From Microvirga calopogonii (GTDB taxonomy: Bacteria > Pseudomonadota > Alphaproteobacteria > Rhizobiales > Beijerinckiaceae), in NCBI RefSeq assembly GCF_003347665.1, contig NZ_QDGA01000001.1, positions 184,654-248,653 of the forward strand: a DNA stretch of 64,000 nt. Reading direction: 5' to 3'. The notes below the pieces were generated by a model. That model was not told the origin of the DNA and searched no databases. It saw only the letters and a program-made list of their open reading frames with translations. Position numbers and translations under genes: made by a program. Every line of letters starts with the position of its first letter. Position 1 is the first letter of the stretch. Shown piece after piece: positions 47,640 through 59,553 of this stretch.

Positions 47640-48023
47640 ATGAAGTCCATTATCGTCGCGGCTGCCGCAGGTGCGCTCGTGCTTTCATTGACAGCCTGCA
47701 ACACGCCAGGAGAGCGCGCCCTCGGCGGCGGAGCCATCGGCGGTCTCGCCGGAGCGGCCGTCGGCGGCTTGGCGACCGGCCATGCGAGCGGCGCCCTCGC
47801 GGGCGCGGCCATCGGCGCCGCCGGCGGTGCCGTGGTCAGAGCTGCGACGACACCTGAGCCCGAGCCCATATATGTCGAAGAGCCGATGCCTGCCGCTCCC
47901 ATCCGCAGAGCGGGAAATCCCGGAGGCCAAGGCCGAGTCGATCAGGGCAGCCAGGGTTGGTCGCCCAAGGACTGCAAATACGGAACCATGATGCATCATG
48001 GCTCCCTCGTTTGTTCCCCTTGA
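47640..48023 (+). CDS. Glycine-zipper lipoprotein (paralogue 1)
   Basis: A 127-residue protein. I start at ATG 47640 with GAAGGGAA upstream; a TTG three bases earlier is also in frame. The signal peptide ends in the lipobox SLTAC (Cys about residue 20), then NTPGERALGGGAIGGLAGAA begins a glycine-zipper segment of about 50 residues with GxxxG repeats able to pack in a membrane. A Pro/Glu-rich linker and a C-terminal GWSPKDCKYG region follow. The first 70 residues nearly match the next gene, so the pair arose by tandem duplication. Osmotically inducible (OsmB-like) lipoproteins share the design. Function unknown. Confidence 0.8.
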   Translation: MKSIIVAAAAGALVLSLTACNTPGERALGGGAIGGLAGAAVGGLATGHASGALAGAAIGAAGGAVVRAATTPEPEPIYVEEPMPAAPIRRAGNPGGQGRVDQGSQGWSPKDCKYGTMMHHGSLVCSP

Positions 48024-48125
48024 CATCCCATGGAACCGATCGGCTAGGAAACAGTTGGCAGTATAGCTAAGCTGAAGTGCTCAAGCTTTCTCCAATTGTC
48101 TGTCGCTGACCAAGAGGACACGTCC

Positions 48126-48401
48126 ATGAAGAAAATCATCACCGCTGTCGCCGCGGGTGCTCTCACCCTCTCGATCGCCGCGTGCAACACCCCGGGCGAG
48201 CGCGCAGTCGGCGGTGCCGCAGTGGGCGGCCTTGCCGGTGCGGCCATCGGCGGTGCTGCTACGGGTCGTGGCAGCGGTGCTCTGGCAGGCGCGGCCATCG
48301 GCGCTGCCGGTGGTGCCATCGTCGGCGCGGCAACAACTCCTCGTCCGGCTTGTCCTTACGGCACCTATCAGGACGTCTACGGCAACGTTTACTGCCGCTG
48401 A
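48126..48401 (+). CDS. Glycine-zipper lipoprotein (paralogue 2)
   Basis: A 91-residue protein from ATG 48126 (MKKIITAVAAGALTLSIAAC) with AGAGGA 9 nt upstream. The lipobox SIAAC is followed by NTPGERAVGGAAVGGLAGAA and a glycine-zipper tract, then a short tail PACPYGTYQDVYGNVYCR with two Cys. The body is nearly identical to the upstream paralogue while the tails differ completely. It is followed by a good terminator (48424-48457). It is probably an outer-membrane or periplasmic lipoprotein under envelope stress control; control is inferred from family resemblance. Confidence 0.82.
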   Translation: MKKIITAVAAGALTLSIAACNTPGERAVGGAAVGGLAGAAIGGAATGRGSGALAGAAIGAAGGAIVGAATTPRPACPYGTYQDVYGNVYCR

Positions 48402-48423
48402 TCGCGCATCAGAGACCGATTTT

Positions 48424-48457
48424 AAGGGGCTGGGGCATTCCCGGCCCCTTTCCTTTT
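48424..48457 (+). terminator. Intrinsic terminator after glycine-zipper lipoprotein 2
   Basis: An 11-bp stem (48424-48434 with 48440-48450, one G-U) and a GCATT loop, followed by TCCTTTT. Confidence 0.7.
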
Positions 48458-48488
48458 GCCCGCACTTGAGATTACGACTGATCACAAG

Positions 48489-49214
48489 ATGATTCAGTCG
48501 ATTTGGGGTAAGCTGGGTGGCGCCGGCATAGGCCTCGCGTTGGGCGGGCCGATCGGCGCCCTTCTTGGTGGTGTCGCCGGCCACGTTCTCATTGACCGCG
48601 AAGGTGCTCCTTTCGGGAAGCCGCCGCGCGACGTGCTCTTCACCATGGGTCTCGTGGCCCTCGCGGCCAAGATGGCGAAGGCCGACGGGGTGGTGGTCGA
48701 CGTGGAGGTCAGGGCCTTCGAGCAGATCGTCGACGTTCCGGAGAGCGAGCACGACAAGGTGGAGCGCCTGTTCAACCTCGCCATCCAGACTACGGACGGC
48801 TTCGAGGCTTATGCCCGCCAGATCGGCGATGCCTTCAAGGATGAGCCTGCCCTGCTCGAGGACGTGCTCGACGGCCTGTTCCACATCGCCAAGGCGGATG
48901 AAGCCATCCATGAGGCGGAATATGCCTACCTCAAGGAGGTGGCGACGGTCTTCGCCTTCTCGGATCAGGATTTCGCGCGCATTGCCGCGCGGCACGTGCA
49001 GCGTGCCGACGATCCCTACCTCGTCCTTCAGGCGGACCGGAGCATGACCGACGAGGAGTTGAAGCGGCAGTATCGCCGGCTCGTGGCCGAGAACCATCCC
49101 GACCGGGAGATCGCCCGTGGCCTGCCGCCCGAGGCCGTGAAGATCGCGACCGAGCGCGTGGCCGCCATCAACGCCGCCTGGGAAATCATTGCGTCCGAGC
49201 GGAATCTCAGGTGA
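48489..49214 (+). CDS. TerB/DjlA-like membrane-anchored J-domain protein
   Basis: A 241-residue protein from ATG 48489. The N-terminal glycine-zipper hydrophobic segment (GGAGIGLALGGPIGALLGGVAG, split about 10-31) can insert in a membrane. A TerB-like helical domain (about 40-150, DVLFTMGLVALAAKMAKADG) and a C-terminal J domain follow (DPYLVLQADRSMTDEELKRQ, RRLVAENHPDRE with the HPD motif that activates DnaK). The arrangement equals DjlA, a membrane DnaK co-chaperone linked to envelope stress. It starts 31 bp beyond the terminator and 4 bp before the amidase, so it is probably operonic with the latter. Confidence 0.88.
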   Translation: MIQSIWGKLGGAGIGLALGGPIGALLGGVAGHVLIDREGAPFGKPPRDVLFTMGLVALAAKMAKADGVVVDVEVRAFEQIVDVPESEHDKVERLFNLAIQTTDGFEAYARQIGDAFKDEPALLEDVLDGLFHIAKADEAIHEAEYAYLKEVATVFAFSDQDFARIAARHVQRADDPYLVLQADRSMTDEELKRQYRRLVAENHPDREIARGLPPEAVKIATERVAAINAAWEIIASERNLR

Positions 49215-49218
49215 CGGC

Positions 49219-49986
49219 ATGAGCGCTCTTTCGCCGGAAAGCCCGGTCGCCAGCAAGGTCTTTCCGTCGCCCAACCACGGGGAGCGCAAGGACGCTCAGC
49301 GCCCCAGCATGGTCATTCTCCACTACACGGGCATGCCGGATGAAGGCGAGGCCCTGCAGTGGCTGTGCAATCCCGTGTCCCAGGTCTCGGCCCACTATTT
49401 CGTGTTCGGCGACGGTCGCGTCCTTCAGCTCGTCCCGGAGATGCGCCGGGCCTGGCACGCGGGCCTCTCCTCTTGGGACGGCGAGATCGACATCAATTCC
49501 TGCTCCATCGGCATCGAGATCGCCAATCCAGGCCACCCGGGCGGCCTGCCACCCTTCCCCGATGCGCAGATCGAAAGCGTCGCGGCCCTGGCCAAGGACA
49601 TCGTGACTCGCTGGCGCATTCCCCAAACCCGGGTGCTCGGCCATTCCGACGTCGCCCCCGGCCGCAAGGTCGATCCGGGCGAGCTTTTCCCCTGGCAACG
49701 CCTGCACGAGGCGGGCGTCGGGCATTGGGTTGTTCCGTCCGCGACGAGCGACGGCCGCTTCTTCTCGCGTGGCGACCAGGGCATGCCCATCGAAGCCCTG
49801 CAGGCGATGCTCGCCATGTACGGCTACGGGGTGAAGATCAACAGCGTCTTCGACGAGGACACGGAAAAGGTGGTCGCGGCCTTCCAGCGCCACTTCCGGC
49901 CCGAGCGCGTCGATGGCGTGGCGGACGCTTCGACCATCATGACCCTGCGCAACCTGATCGCCACGCGGCCGCAGCCCGCCGCATGA
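49219..49986 (+). CDS. N-acetylmuramoyl-L-alanine amidase (AmiD-like)
   Basis: A 255-residue zinc amidase that separates stem peptides from MurNAc. Amidase_2 domain (about 20-165): zinc His in MVILHYTGMPDEGEAL, AHYFVFGDGRVLQLVPE, AWHAGLSSWDGE and ligand region VLGHSDVAPGRKVDPGELFP. A C-terminal peptidoglycan-binding domain (about 185-250, GMPIEALQAMLAMYGYGV) follows. No signal peptide is seen, so it may recycle anhydromuropeptides in the cytoplasm like AmpD or be exported otherwise. Start ATG 49219, 4 bp after the J-domain gene. Confidence 0.9.
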   Translation: MSALSPESPVASKVFPSPNHGERKDAQRPSMVILHYTGMPDEGEALQWLCNPVSQVSAHYFVFGDGRVLQLVPEMRRAWHAGLSSWDGEIDINSCSIGIEIANPGHPGGLPPFPDAQIESVAALAKDIVTRWRIPQTRVLGHSDVAPGRKVDPGELFPWQRLHEAGVGHWVVPSATSDGRFFSRGDQGMPIEALQAMLAMYGYGVKINSVFDEDTEKVVAAFQRHFRPERVDGVADASTIMTLRNLIATRPQPAA

Positions 49987-50066
49987 CAAAGAGTTAACTC
50001 GTAACGATCCGGGAAATCGGCCACAATCGGCCCTCATGACATGGAATGTCTTGGAGGGGATTTTCG

Positions 50067-51503
50067 GTGCGTCGCGTCTGGTTGTGGTTGATCGGCATCG
50101 TGCTCGTGGCAGGAGCCCTCGGTTTCGTGCTGTGGAAGCCCACGGGGAGCAGCGCATCCGATCAGCCCTACCGCCTCGGCGTGGTGGATCGCGGCCCCAT
50201 CACGGCGAGCGTCCGCGCCACCGGCACGCTCAACCCCGTCACGACCGTGCTCGTCGGCTCCCAGCTCTCGGGTCAGGTGGTCGAGATCCTGGCCGACTAC
50301 AACACGCCCGTGAAGGAAGGCCAGGTGGTCGCCCGCCTCTATGCGGAGCAGATCAAGTCGCGCCGTGACGCGGCCCTGGCGGATCTGGCCCAGGCAAGGG
50401 CAGACCTCGACACCAAGCGCGCTCAGATCGACAAGGCCAAGTCCGCCCTGCAGCGCTCGGAGGCGCAGGCGAACGATCTCGGCGCGCAGCGCGACCGGGC
50501 GCGCGCCCAGCTCACCGAAGCCCAACGCAATCTCGACCGGCAGCGGGAGCTGACCACCCGCTCGGTGGGAACCCAGACGGCCCTCGAGCAGGCCGGAACG
50601 CAGCTCGACGTGCAGAAGGCGAACCTCGCCTCGGCCGAGGCGCAGATCGCGTCGAACAAGGCGGAGACGGAGGGGCTCAAGGCGGATCTTGCGCTGGCCG
50701 AAGCGAACCTGAAATCCGCCGAGGCGATGATCCTGCAAAAGCAGGCGAAGCTGAAGGACATCGAGATCGATCTCGCCCGGACAGACATCAAATCCCCGGT
50801 CGACGGCGTCGTGGTGCAGCGTGACATCGAACTCGGCCAGACCGTCGCGGCCTCGCTCTCCGCGCCGACCCTGTTCACCATCGCGCAGGACCTGAGGGAG
50901 ATCGACATCTACGCCAATATCGACGAGGCGGATGTGGGGCGCCTGAAGGATGGGCAGAAGGTGACCTTCACCGTCAACGCCTATCCGAACCGCACTTTTG
51001 AGGGCACCGTGCGCATGGTGCGCCTGTCCGCCCAGACGGTGCAGAACGTGGTGACTTACACGGCCGTCATCGGCGTGAAGAACCGCGATCAGGCCCTACT
51101 TCCCGGCATGACGGCGAACGTCCAGATCGTCACGGACGAGCGCGACGACGTGCTGCGCGTTCCGAATGCGGCCCTGCGCTATCGGCCCCCGGTTGCCGTC
51201 GTATCGGGCGGGCCGGCGAACGCCGCGCAGGACGGCCAGCCACGGCGGCGCGGGCGCGCCAAGGATGCGGAGATGCAGGCCGACGAAGGCACGAGCGGGC
51301 GCATCTACCGCGTCGGACAGGACGGCAATCCGCAGGCCGTGCATGTGCGTCTCGGCGCGACCGACGGGGTCTATACGGAGATCCTGCGCGGCGACGTGCA
51401 GGAAGGCGCGGCGATCATCGTCGGAGCCCAACGCGCAGGCGCGGGCGACGATGCGGGCGCTTCGACAACTGGCCGCCGTCCACGCCCGCCGCGCATGTTC
51501 TAA
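50067..51503 (+). CDS. MacA-like periplasmic adaptor (HlyD family)
   Basis: A 478-residue membrane-fusion protein. GTG 50067 has GGAGGGGA six nt upstream, far better than the ATG at 50046. An N-terminal anchor helix ([20 protein letters not shown]), a biotinyl-lipoyl half, a long coiled-coil hairpin (about 85-235, rich in [21 protein letters not shown] heptads) and a beta barrel ([40 protein letters not shown]) follow. It connects the MacB transporter to an outer-membrane channel, which is not encoded here. It forms an operon with the ATPase 11 bp downstream and the permease. Confidence 0.9.
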   Translation: MRRVWLWLIGIVLVAGALGFVLWKPTGSSASDQPYRLGVVDRGPITASVRATGTLNPVTTVLVGSQLSGQVVEILADYNTPVKEGQVVARLYAEQIKSRRDAALADLAQARADLDTKRAQIDKAKSALQRSEAQANDLGAQRDRARAQLTEAQRNLDRQRELTTRSVGTQTALEQAGTQLDVQKANLASAEAQIASNKAETEGLKADLALAEANLKSAEAMILQKQAKLKDIEIDLARTDIKSPVDGVVVQRDIELGQTVAASLSAPTLFTIAQDLREIDIYANIDEADVGRLKDGQKVTFTVNAYPNRTFEGTVRMVRLSAQTVQNVVTYTAVIGVKNRDQALLPGMTANVQIVTDERDDVLRVPNAALRYRPPVAVVSGGPANAAQDGQPRRRGRAKDAEMQADEGTSGRIYRVGQDGNPQAVHVRLGATDGVYTEILRGDVQEGAAIIVGAQRAGAGDDAGASTTGRRPRPPRMF

Positions 51504-51514
51504 AGGAGCACGCC

Positions 51515-52237
51515 GTGGCTCTCATCGAAACGCACGAACTCAGGCGGATCTACGATCTCGATGCAGGCCGCGTCGTCGCTCTCGACGGCGTTTCGCTCGC
51601 CATCGAGAAGGGCGATTTCGTCGCCGTGATGGGTCCGTCCGGCTCCGGCAAGTCCACGTTCATGAATCTCGTCGGCTGCCTCGACAGGCCGACCAGCGGC
51701 CAGTACCGGCTGGCGGGGACGGCGGTCGAAAGTCTCGATTCGGATGGCCTGGCGCGGCTGCGCAACCGGGAGATCGGCTTCGTGTTCCAGCAGTTCAACC
51801 TGCTGCCGCGCGTGGATGCGCTCGGCAATGTGGAGCTGCCCATGGTCTATGCGGGTTTCGACCGCAGGACGCGTCGCGAACGCGCCCTGCATGCGCTTGG
51901 GCGCGTCGGGCTCGCCGAGCGCGCGCATCACCGGCCGATGCAGTTGTCGGGCGGGCAGCAGCAGCGCGTCGCGATTGCGCGCGCGCTCGTCAACAGCCCG
52001 AGCCTGCTGCTCGCGGACGAGCCCACCGGGGCGCTGGACAGCCGCACGGCGAACGAGATCATGGCCTTGTTCCAGGAACTCAACCGCGAGGGCGTCACCA
52101 TCGTGCTCGTCACCCACGATGCGGAGGTGGGCCGACATGCGCACCGCCTCGTCCGCTTCCGGGACGGCCATGTGATCGAGGATCACCGCCAGATCCCTGT
52201 GGATGCGCGGGTGCTTGCCCGGGAGGCCGCGGAATGA
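51515..52237 (+). CDS. ABC transporter ATP-binding protein (MacB/LolD type)
   Basis: A 240-residue ATPase. GTG start with AAAGGAG 6-7 nt upstream. Seen: Walker [22 protein letters not shown]-loop [10 protein letters not shown], signature [15 protein letters not shown], Walker [13 protein letters not shown] and H-loop [15 protein letters not shown]. MacB proteins usually fuse ATPase and permease; here they are separate genes, as in LolCD-type systems. Its stop overlaps the permease start (ATGA). With MacA it likely drives export of a macrolide, peptide or lipid-like substrate. Confidence 0.92.
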   Translation: MALIETHELRRIYDLDAGRVVALDGVSLAIEKGDFVAVMGPSGSGKSTFMNLVGCLDRPTSGQYRLAGTAVESLDSDGLARLRNREIGFVFQQFNLLPRVDALGNVELPMVYAGFDRRTRRERALHALGRVGLAERAHHRPMQLSGGQQQRVAIARALVNSPSLLLADEPTGALDSRTANEIMALFQELNREGVTIVLVTHDAEVGRHAHRLVRFRDGHVIEDHRQIPVDARVLAREAAE

Positions 52238-53466
52238 GGCTGATCGAAGCGATCCGTTCCGCGCTCTCGGCCATCATGGCCAACGCCCTGCGCAGCCTTC
52301 TGACGATGCTCGGCATCGTCATCGGCGTCGCGGCCGTCATCGCCATGGTGGCGATCGGATCGGGCGCGCGCAATCTCGTCGACAGCCAGATCCGCTCGCT
52401 CGGCGCGAACCTCGCGATCGTCACGCCCGGCAACGTGACCCAGGGCGGCGCGCGGCTCGGCGCCGGCGCGGCTTCCTCGCTCACGGACGAGGACGCACGC
52501 GCCATCCGGCGCGAGGTCGACGGCGTGGTGGCGGCGGCGCCCTTCGTGCAGGGCGGCACGCAGGTCGTGGCCGGTGGCAGCAACTGGGGCACACGCATCT
52601 ACGGCGTCGATCTCGACTGGTTCTCGGCCCGCGAATGGGATGTCGCCACCGGCCGCACCTTCGATCCGGAAGAGGTCAGGCGCGGCGACATCGTCATCCT
52701 TCTCGGCCAGACGGTCGCGCGCAATCTCTTCGGCGAGGACGATCCCATCGGCCAGACCGTACGCGTGCGCAATGTGCCCTTCCGCGTGATCGGCGTCATG
52801 GCATCGAAAGGACAATCGGCATTCGGGCAGGATCAGGACGACGTGGTCTTCGTGCCTCTCGATGCGGGTCGCCGCCGCGTGATCGGCCGCAACTACGCCA
52901 AGGATGGATCCGTCGGCTCGATCTTCGTGAAATTCGCCGACGAGAACGACATCGAACCGGGCATCGCCAACATGACGGAGCTGCTGCGCCAGCGCCATCG
53001 CATCATGGGCGAACAGGAGGACGATTTCTCCATCCGCAACCTGACCGAGATCGCCAACACCGCGTCCGCCTCGGCCAACACCCTGTCCATGCTGCTCGCC
53101 GCCGTCGCCGCCGTGTCGCTTCTGGTCGGCGGCATCGGCATCATGAACATCATGCTGGTCTCTGTCACGGAGCGCACCCGCGAGATCGGCCTGCGCCTCG
53201 CCGTCGGCGCGCGTCCGCGCGACATCCTGAGCCAGTTCCTGATCGAGGCGACGACGCTCTCGACCATCGGCGGGGCGCTCGGCATCGGCCTCGGCGCAGG
53301 CGCCGCCTACCTCGTGGCGCAGCTCGCCGGCTGGCCCTCGCTCGTATCGACGAACGCCATCATCATCGCGGTCGGCTTCTCGGCGCTCGTCGGCATCTTC
53401 TTCGGATTCTACCCGGCGCAGCGCGCGGCGAAACTCGATCCGATCGAGGCGTTGCGGCGGGAGTGA
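52234..53466 (+). CDS. ABC transporter permease (MacB/FtsX type)
   Basis: A 410-residue permease from ATG 52234. One N-terminal transmembrane helix ([20 protein letters not shown]), a periplasmic MacB_PCD domain (about 45-270, with [20 protein letters not shown] and [20 protein letters not shown]) and three C-terminal helices ([60 protein letters not shown]) ending in [18 protein letters not shown] mechanotransmission transporter that pushes periplasmic substrate through MacA. A palindromic repeat follows immediately. Confidence 0.92.
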   Translation: MRLIEAIRSALSAIMANALRSLLTMLGIVIGVAAVIAMVAIGSGARNLVDSQIRSLGANLAIVTPGNVTQGGARLGAGAASSLTDEDARAIRREVDGVVAAAPFVQGGTQVVAGGSNWGTRIYGVDLDWFSAREWDVATGRTFDPEEVRRGDIVILLGQTVARNLFGEDDPIGQTVRVRNVPFRVIGVMASKGQSAFGQDQDDVVFVPLDAGRRRVIGRNYAKDGSVGSIFVKFADENDIEPGIANMTELLRQRHRIMGEQEDDFSIRNLTEIANTASASANTLSMLLAAVAAVSLLVGGIGIMNIMLVSVTERTREIGLRLAVGARPRDILSQFLIEATTLSTIGGALGIGLGAGAAYLVAQLAGWPSLVSTNAIIIAVGFSALVGIFFGFYPAQRAAKLDPIEALRRE

Positions 53467-53472
53467 CACCCC

Positions 53473-53580
53473 CTTGTCATTCCCGGCCGGAGCGCAGCGG
53501 AGGGGAAGGGAATCCATAGCGCTGAGCGTGTAGGTGGATCCCCTTCCCTCGCCTACGGCTCGCCGGGGATGACACCGGAG
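53473..53580. repeat. Palindromic repeat between the transporter and metH
   Basis: The ends TTGTCATTCCCGGCC and CGCCGGGGATGACA are inverted to each other. Inside, GGGGAAGGGAATCC and GGATCCCCTTCCC form a second inverted pair. It fills the convergent gap between macB-like permease and metH and shares the TCATTCCCG/GGGATGACA ends with the words near 16266-16395. Confidence 0.7.
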
Positions 53581-53589
53581 AGCGATGTC

Positions 53590-57345
<3,756 letters not shown>

Positions 57346-57417
57346 TCGATCGGTTCTCTTTTCACCCCGGTCGGATTTGCGCCGGCCGATGAAATTCGTT
57401 CAACGTTGCAAAAGTGA

Positions 57418-57438
57418 ATGCCCGGCTTGGCCGGGCAT
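57418..57438 (-). terminator. Hairpin between metF and metH (terminator or attenuator)
   Basis: ATGCCCGGC (57418-57426), loop TTG, GCCGGGCAT (57430-57438). In the minus transcript it is followed by TCACTTTTGC. It lies 9 nt after the metF stop and 73 nt before metH, so it may reduce metH read-through. Confidence 0.5.
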
Positions 57439-57446
57439 CGGGAAAC

Positions 57447-58352
57447 TCAAGCCGCGGCCTTCACGCTCTGATCGCGCAGGCCGAGCAGATGGCAGATGGC
57501 ATAGACCAGATCGGCGCGGTTCATGGTGTAGAAGTGAAACTCGTTCACACCGCGATCGAGCAGATCGAAGACCTGCTCGGCGGCGACGGCGGCGGCGATG
57601 AGCTTTCGCGTCTCCACATCGTTCTCGAGCCCCTCGAAGCGCGCGGCGAGCCAGCCCGGAACGCTGGCGCCGGTCTTCGAGGCGAAGTTGGCGGTCTGCT
57701 TGAAGTTCTGCACGGGCACGATGCCGGGCACGATCGGGATGTCGATGCCGCGCGCGCGGACACGGTCGAGATACCGGAAGTACAGGTCGTTATCGAAGAA
57801 GAACTGAGTGATGGCACGGTCTGCGCCGCAATCGACCTTGCTCTTCAAGGCATCGATATCGGCATCGAGCGAAGCGGCTTCGGGATGTTTCTCCGGATAG
57901 GCGGAAACGGAGACTTCGAAATCGCCGATGGCCTTGATGCCGGCGACGAGATCGCAAGCCTGCTGGTACCCGCCGGAATGCGGCTCATAGGCCGTTCCGA
58001 TGCCGCCGACGGGATCGCCGCGCAGGGCCACGATGTGGCGCACGCCCGCATCCCAATAGGAGCGGACGACGTCATTCACCTCGTCCTTCGTCGCGGCCAC
58101 GCAGGTGAGATGCGCGGCGGGCTTGAGAGGCGTTTCCTTCAGGATGCGCGATACCGTGGCATGGGTGCGCTCGCGCGTGGAGCCGCCCGCGCCATAGGTG
58201 ACGGAGACGAAATGCGGATTGAGGGGAGCCAGGCGTTGGATCGACGCCCAGAGCGTCGTTTCCATGTCCGGCGTCTTCGGCGGGAAGAACTCGAACGAGA
58301 CCTTGATCGGAGAGGGATTCTGCCGGCTGGGGCGAAGGGCGAGCGGTGACAT
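57447..58352 (-). CDS. metF: Methylenetetrahydrofolate reductase
   Basis: A 301-residue FAD TIM barrel that reduces methylene-THF to methyl-THF, the donor used by MetH. Seen: VSFEFFPPKTPDMETTLW (catalytic Glu), FVSVTYGAGGSTRERTHA, AAHLTCVAATKDEVNDVV, HIVALRGDPVGGIG, AITQFFFDNDLYFRYLDRVR, IPIVPGIVPVQNFKQ and VNEFHFYTMNRADLVYAIC. Its start overlaps the stop of the ArsR-methyltransferase gene by one base (TGATG), indicating one operon. Confidence 0.95.
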   Translation of the reverse strand: MSPLALRPSRQNPSPIKVSFEFFPPKTPDMETTLWASIQRLAPLNPHFVSVTYGAGGSTRERTHATVSRILKETPLKPAAHLTCVAATKDEVNDVVRSYWDAGVRHIVALRGDPVGGIGTAYEPHSGGYQQACDLVAGIKAIGDFEVSVSAYPEKHPEAASLDADIDALKSKVDCGADRAITQFFFDNDLYFRYLDRVRARGIDIPIVPGIVPVQNFKQTANFASKTGASVPGWLAARFEGLENDVETRKLIAAAVAAEQVFDLLDRGVNEFHFYTMNRADLVYAICHLLGLRDQSVKAAA

Positions 58353-59365
58353 CAGGCGACCTCTCTGTCGGGTTCACTCAAGGGCCAATCCGTCACCACG
58401 CGGCGGTCCTGGCCAAGCCATAAGGATACGGTCAACTGCTCGTCGCCTTTCGTCGGCGGAGCGATCTCCCGGTTGAGGGTGCAGTCGAGTCCCGCCTCGT
58501 CGAGCCATCCGGCGACCTGGGTGGGAGCGAAGCCGAGGCGGCGATGCGCCTGGGCCTCGCGGAGGAATTCGAGGTTATGCGGCGCGAAATCGACCACGAG
58601 GATCCGCCCACCCGGCGCCACGAGGCGCGCTGCCTCGCGGATGGCCCGTGCCGGGTCGTCCAGGTAATGCAGCACCTGATGGATCACCACCAGGTCGAAG
58701 GTGTCGCGCGGGAACGGGGGCGCATAGATGTCGCCCTGGCGCAACTCGATGCCCCGCAAACCCGCATTCTCGAGATTGGCCCGCGCCACGGAGAGCATGG
58801 CGTGGCTGGCATCGAGCCCGACCGTGCGGCTCGCACGGGGCGCCAACAGCTGCAACATCCGGCCGGTGCCGGTGCCGAGATCGACGAGATTGCGGATCCT
58901 GGCCGGGCCCAGTGCCTCCAGAACCGCCGCCTCGACCACCGTTTCAGGAGCGTGGAGAGAGCGGATGCGGTCCCAATCCGGCGCCAGCCGGGAGAAGAAG
59001 GCCTGAGCGGCCTGCGAGCGCTGGGCGCGCACGGCCTCCAGGCGGGTGCGGTCCTCCAGCAGCTGCGGATCGGACCGGTCGAGGCTCTCCAGGGTCGGGC
59101 GGATGATCCGGAGGGCAACGCCCCGGTCGGTGAGCCGGAAGAAGGCCCAGGCCCCCTCCCGGTGCCGCTCCACGAGCCCAGCCTCGACGAGAAGCTTCAG
59201 GTGACGGGAGATTCGCGGCTGGGACTGCCCGAGGATATCCGTGAGGTCCGAAACGGAGAGCTCACCTTCCGTCAGCAAAGCGAGGATCCGCAGGCGCGTC
59301 TCCTCGGCGGCTGCCCTAAGGACATCCAGGGTCAGGTCCAGCGATGGGGACGGAGTGTCCGGCAC
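58352..59365 (-). CDS. ArsR-type regulator fused to SAM methyltransferase
   Basis: About 337 residues. I prefer GTG 59365 (GAGCGAG 6-7 nt upstream) over TTG 59371. The N-terminal winged helix (about 8-90) shows ETRLRILALLTEGELSVSDL, TDILGQSQPRISRHLKLLVE and RHREGAWAFFRL; it lacks the Cys metal site of classical ArsR. The C-terminal class I methyltransferase (about 120-330) shows LVDLGTGTGRMLQLLA, GLDASHAMLSVARANLENAG and DLVVIHQVLHYLDDPARAI. As first gene of the metF-metH operon with a palindrome just upstream, it probably senses SAM or S-adenosylhomocysteine and controls methionine synthesis, like the SahR/SamR group. Confidence 0.85.
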   Translation of the reverse strand: MPDTPSPSLDLTLDVLRAAAEETRLRILALLTEGELSVSDLTDILGQSQPRISRHLKLLVEAGLVERHREGAWAFFRLTDRGVALRIIRPTLESLDRSDPQLLEDRTRLEAVRAQRSQAAQAFFSRLAPDWDRIRSLHAPETVVEAAVLEALGPARIRNLVDLGTGTGRMLQLLAPRASRTVGLDASHAMLSVARANLENAGLRGIELRQGDIYAPPFPRDTFDLVVIHQVLHYLDDPARAIREAARLVAPGGRILVVDFAPHNLEFLREAQAHRRLGFAPTQVAGWLDEAGLDCTLNREIAPPTKGDEQLTVSLWLGQDRRVVTDWPLSEPDREVA

Positions 59366-59382
59366 GGCCAAAACTCGCTCTT

Positions 59383-59404
59383 ACATATAAAGATATATTT
59401 ATGT
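59383..59404. promoter_or_regulatory. Candidate operator of the ArsR-methyltransferase/metF/metH operon
   Basis: The AT-rich imperfect palindrome ACATATAAAG-ATATATTTATGT (16 of 22 positions self-complementary) lies 18 bp before the GTG start, in otherwise GC-rich DNA. The size and the TATAAAG/TTTATGT arms fit an ArsR-family site and suggest autorepression. Confidence 0.55.
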
Positions 59405-59516
59405 GTATTTTGAAGAGAGAGCAAGCGAATGTATTGGCTGAACCTTCCCTGCTGTCAGGGCGCTTCTCGAAGGCTCGATGGGCGCGACCATGACAGGAGG
59501 GATGTTATCAGAGAGT

Positions 59517-59544
59517 GTGGTAGCCGCTGCCGATCGGCTACCAC
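59517..59544 (-). terminator. Hairpin behind AMP nucleosidase
   Basis: GTGGTAGCCG (59517-59526) and CGGCTACCAC (59535-59544), perfect 10-bp stem, loop CTGCCGAT, 10 nt after the amn stop on the minus strand. No T-tract follows, so it may be an mRNA 3' stabiliser rather than a terminator. Confidence 0.45.
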
Positions 59545-59553
59545 CATGACAAC

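Noticed and set aside
57346..57446. Possible SAM or cobalamin riboswitch before metH
   Set aside because: The 101-bp spacer contains only one simple hairpin and none of the conserved riboswitch blocks I could recognise; likewise none is seen at 59366-59553.
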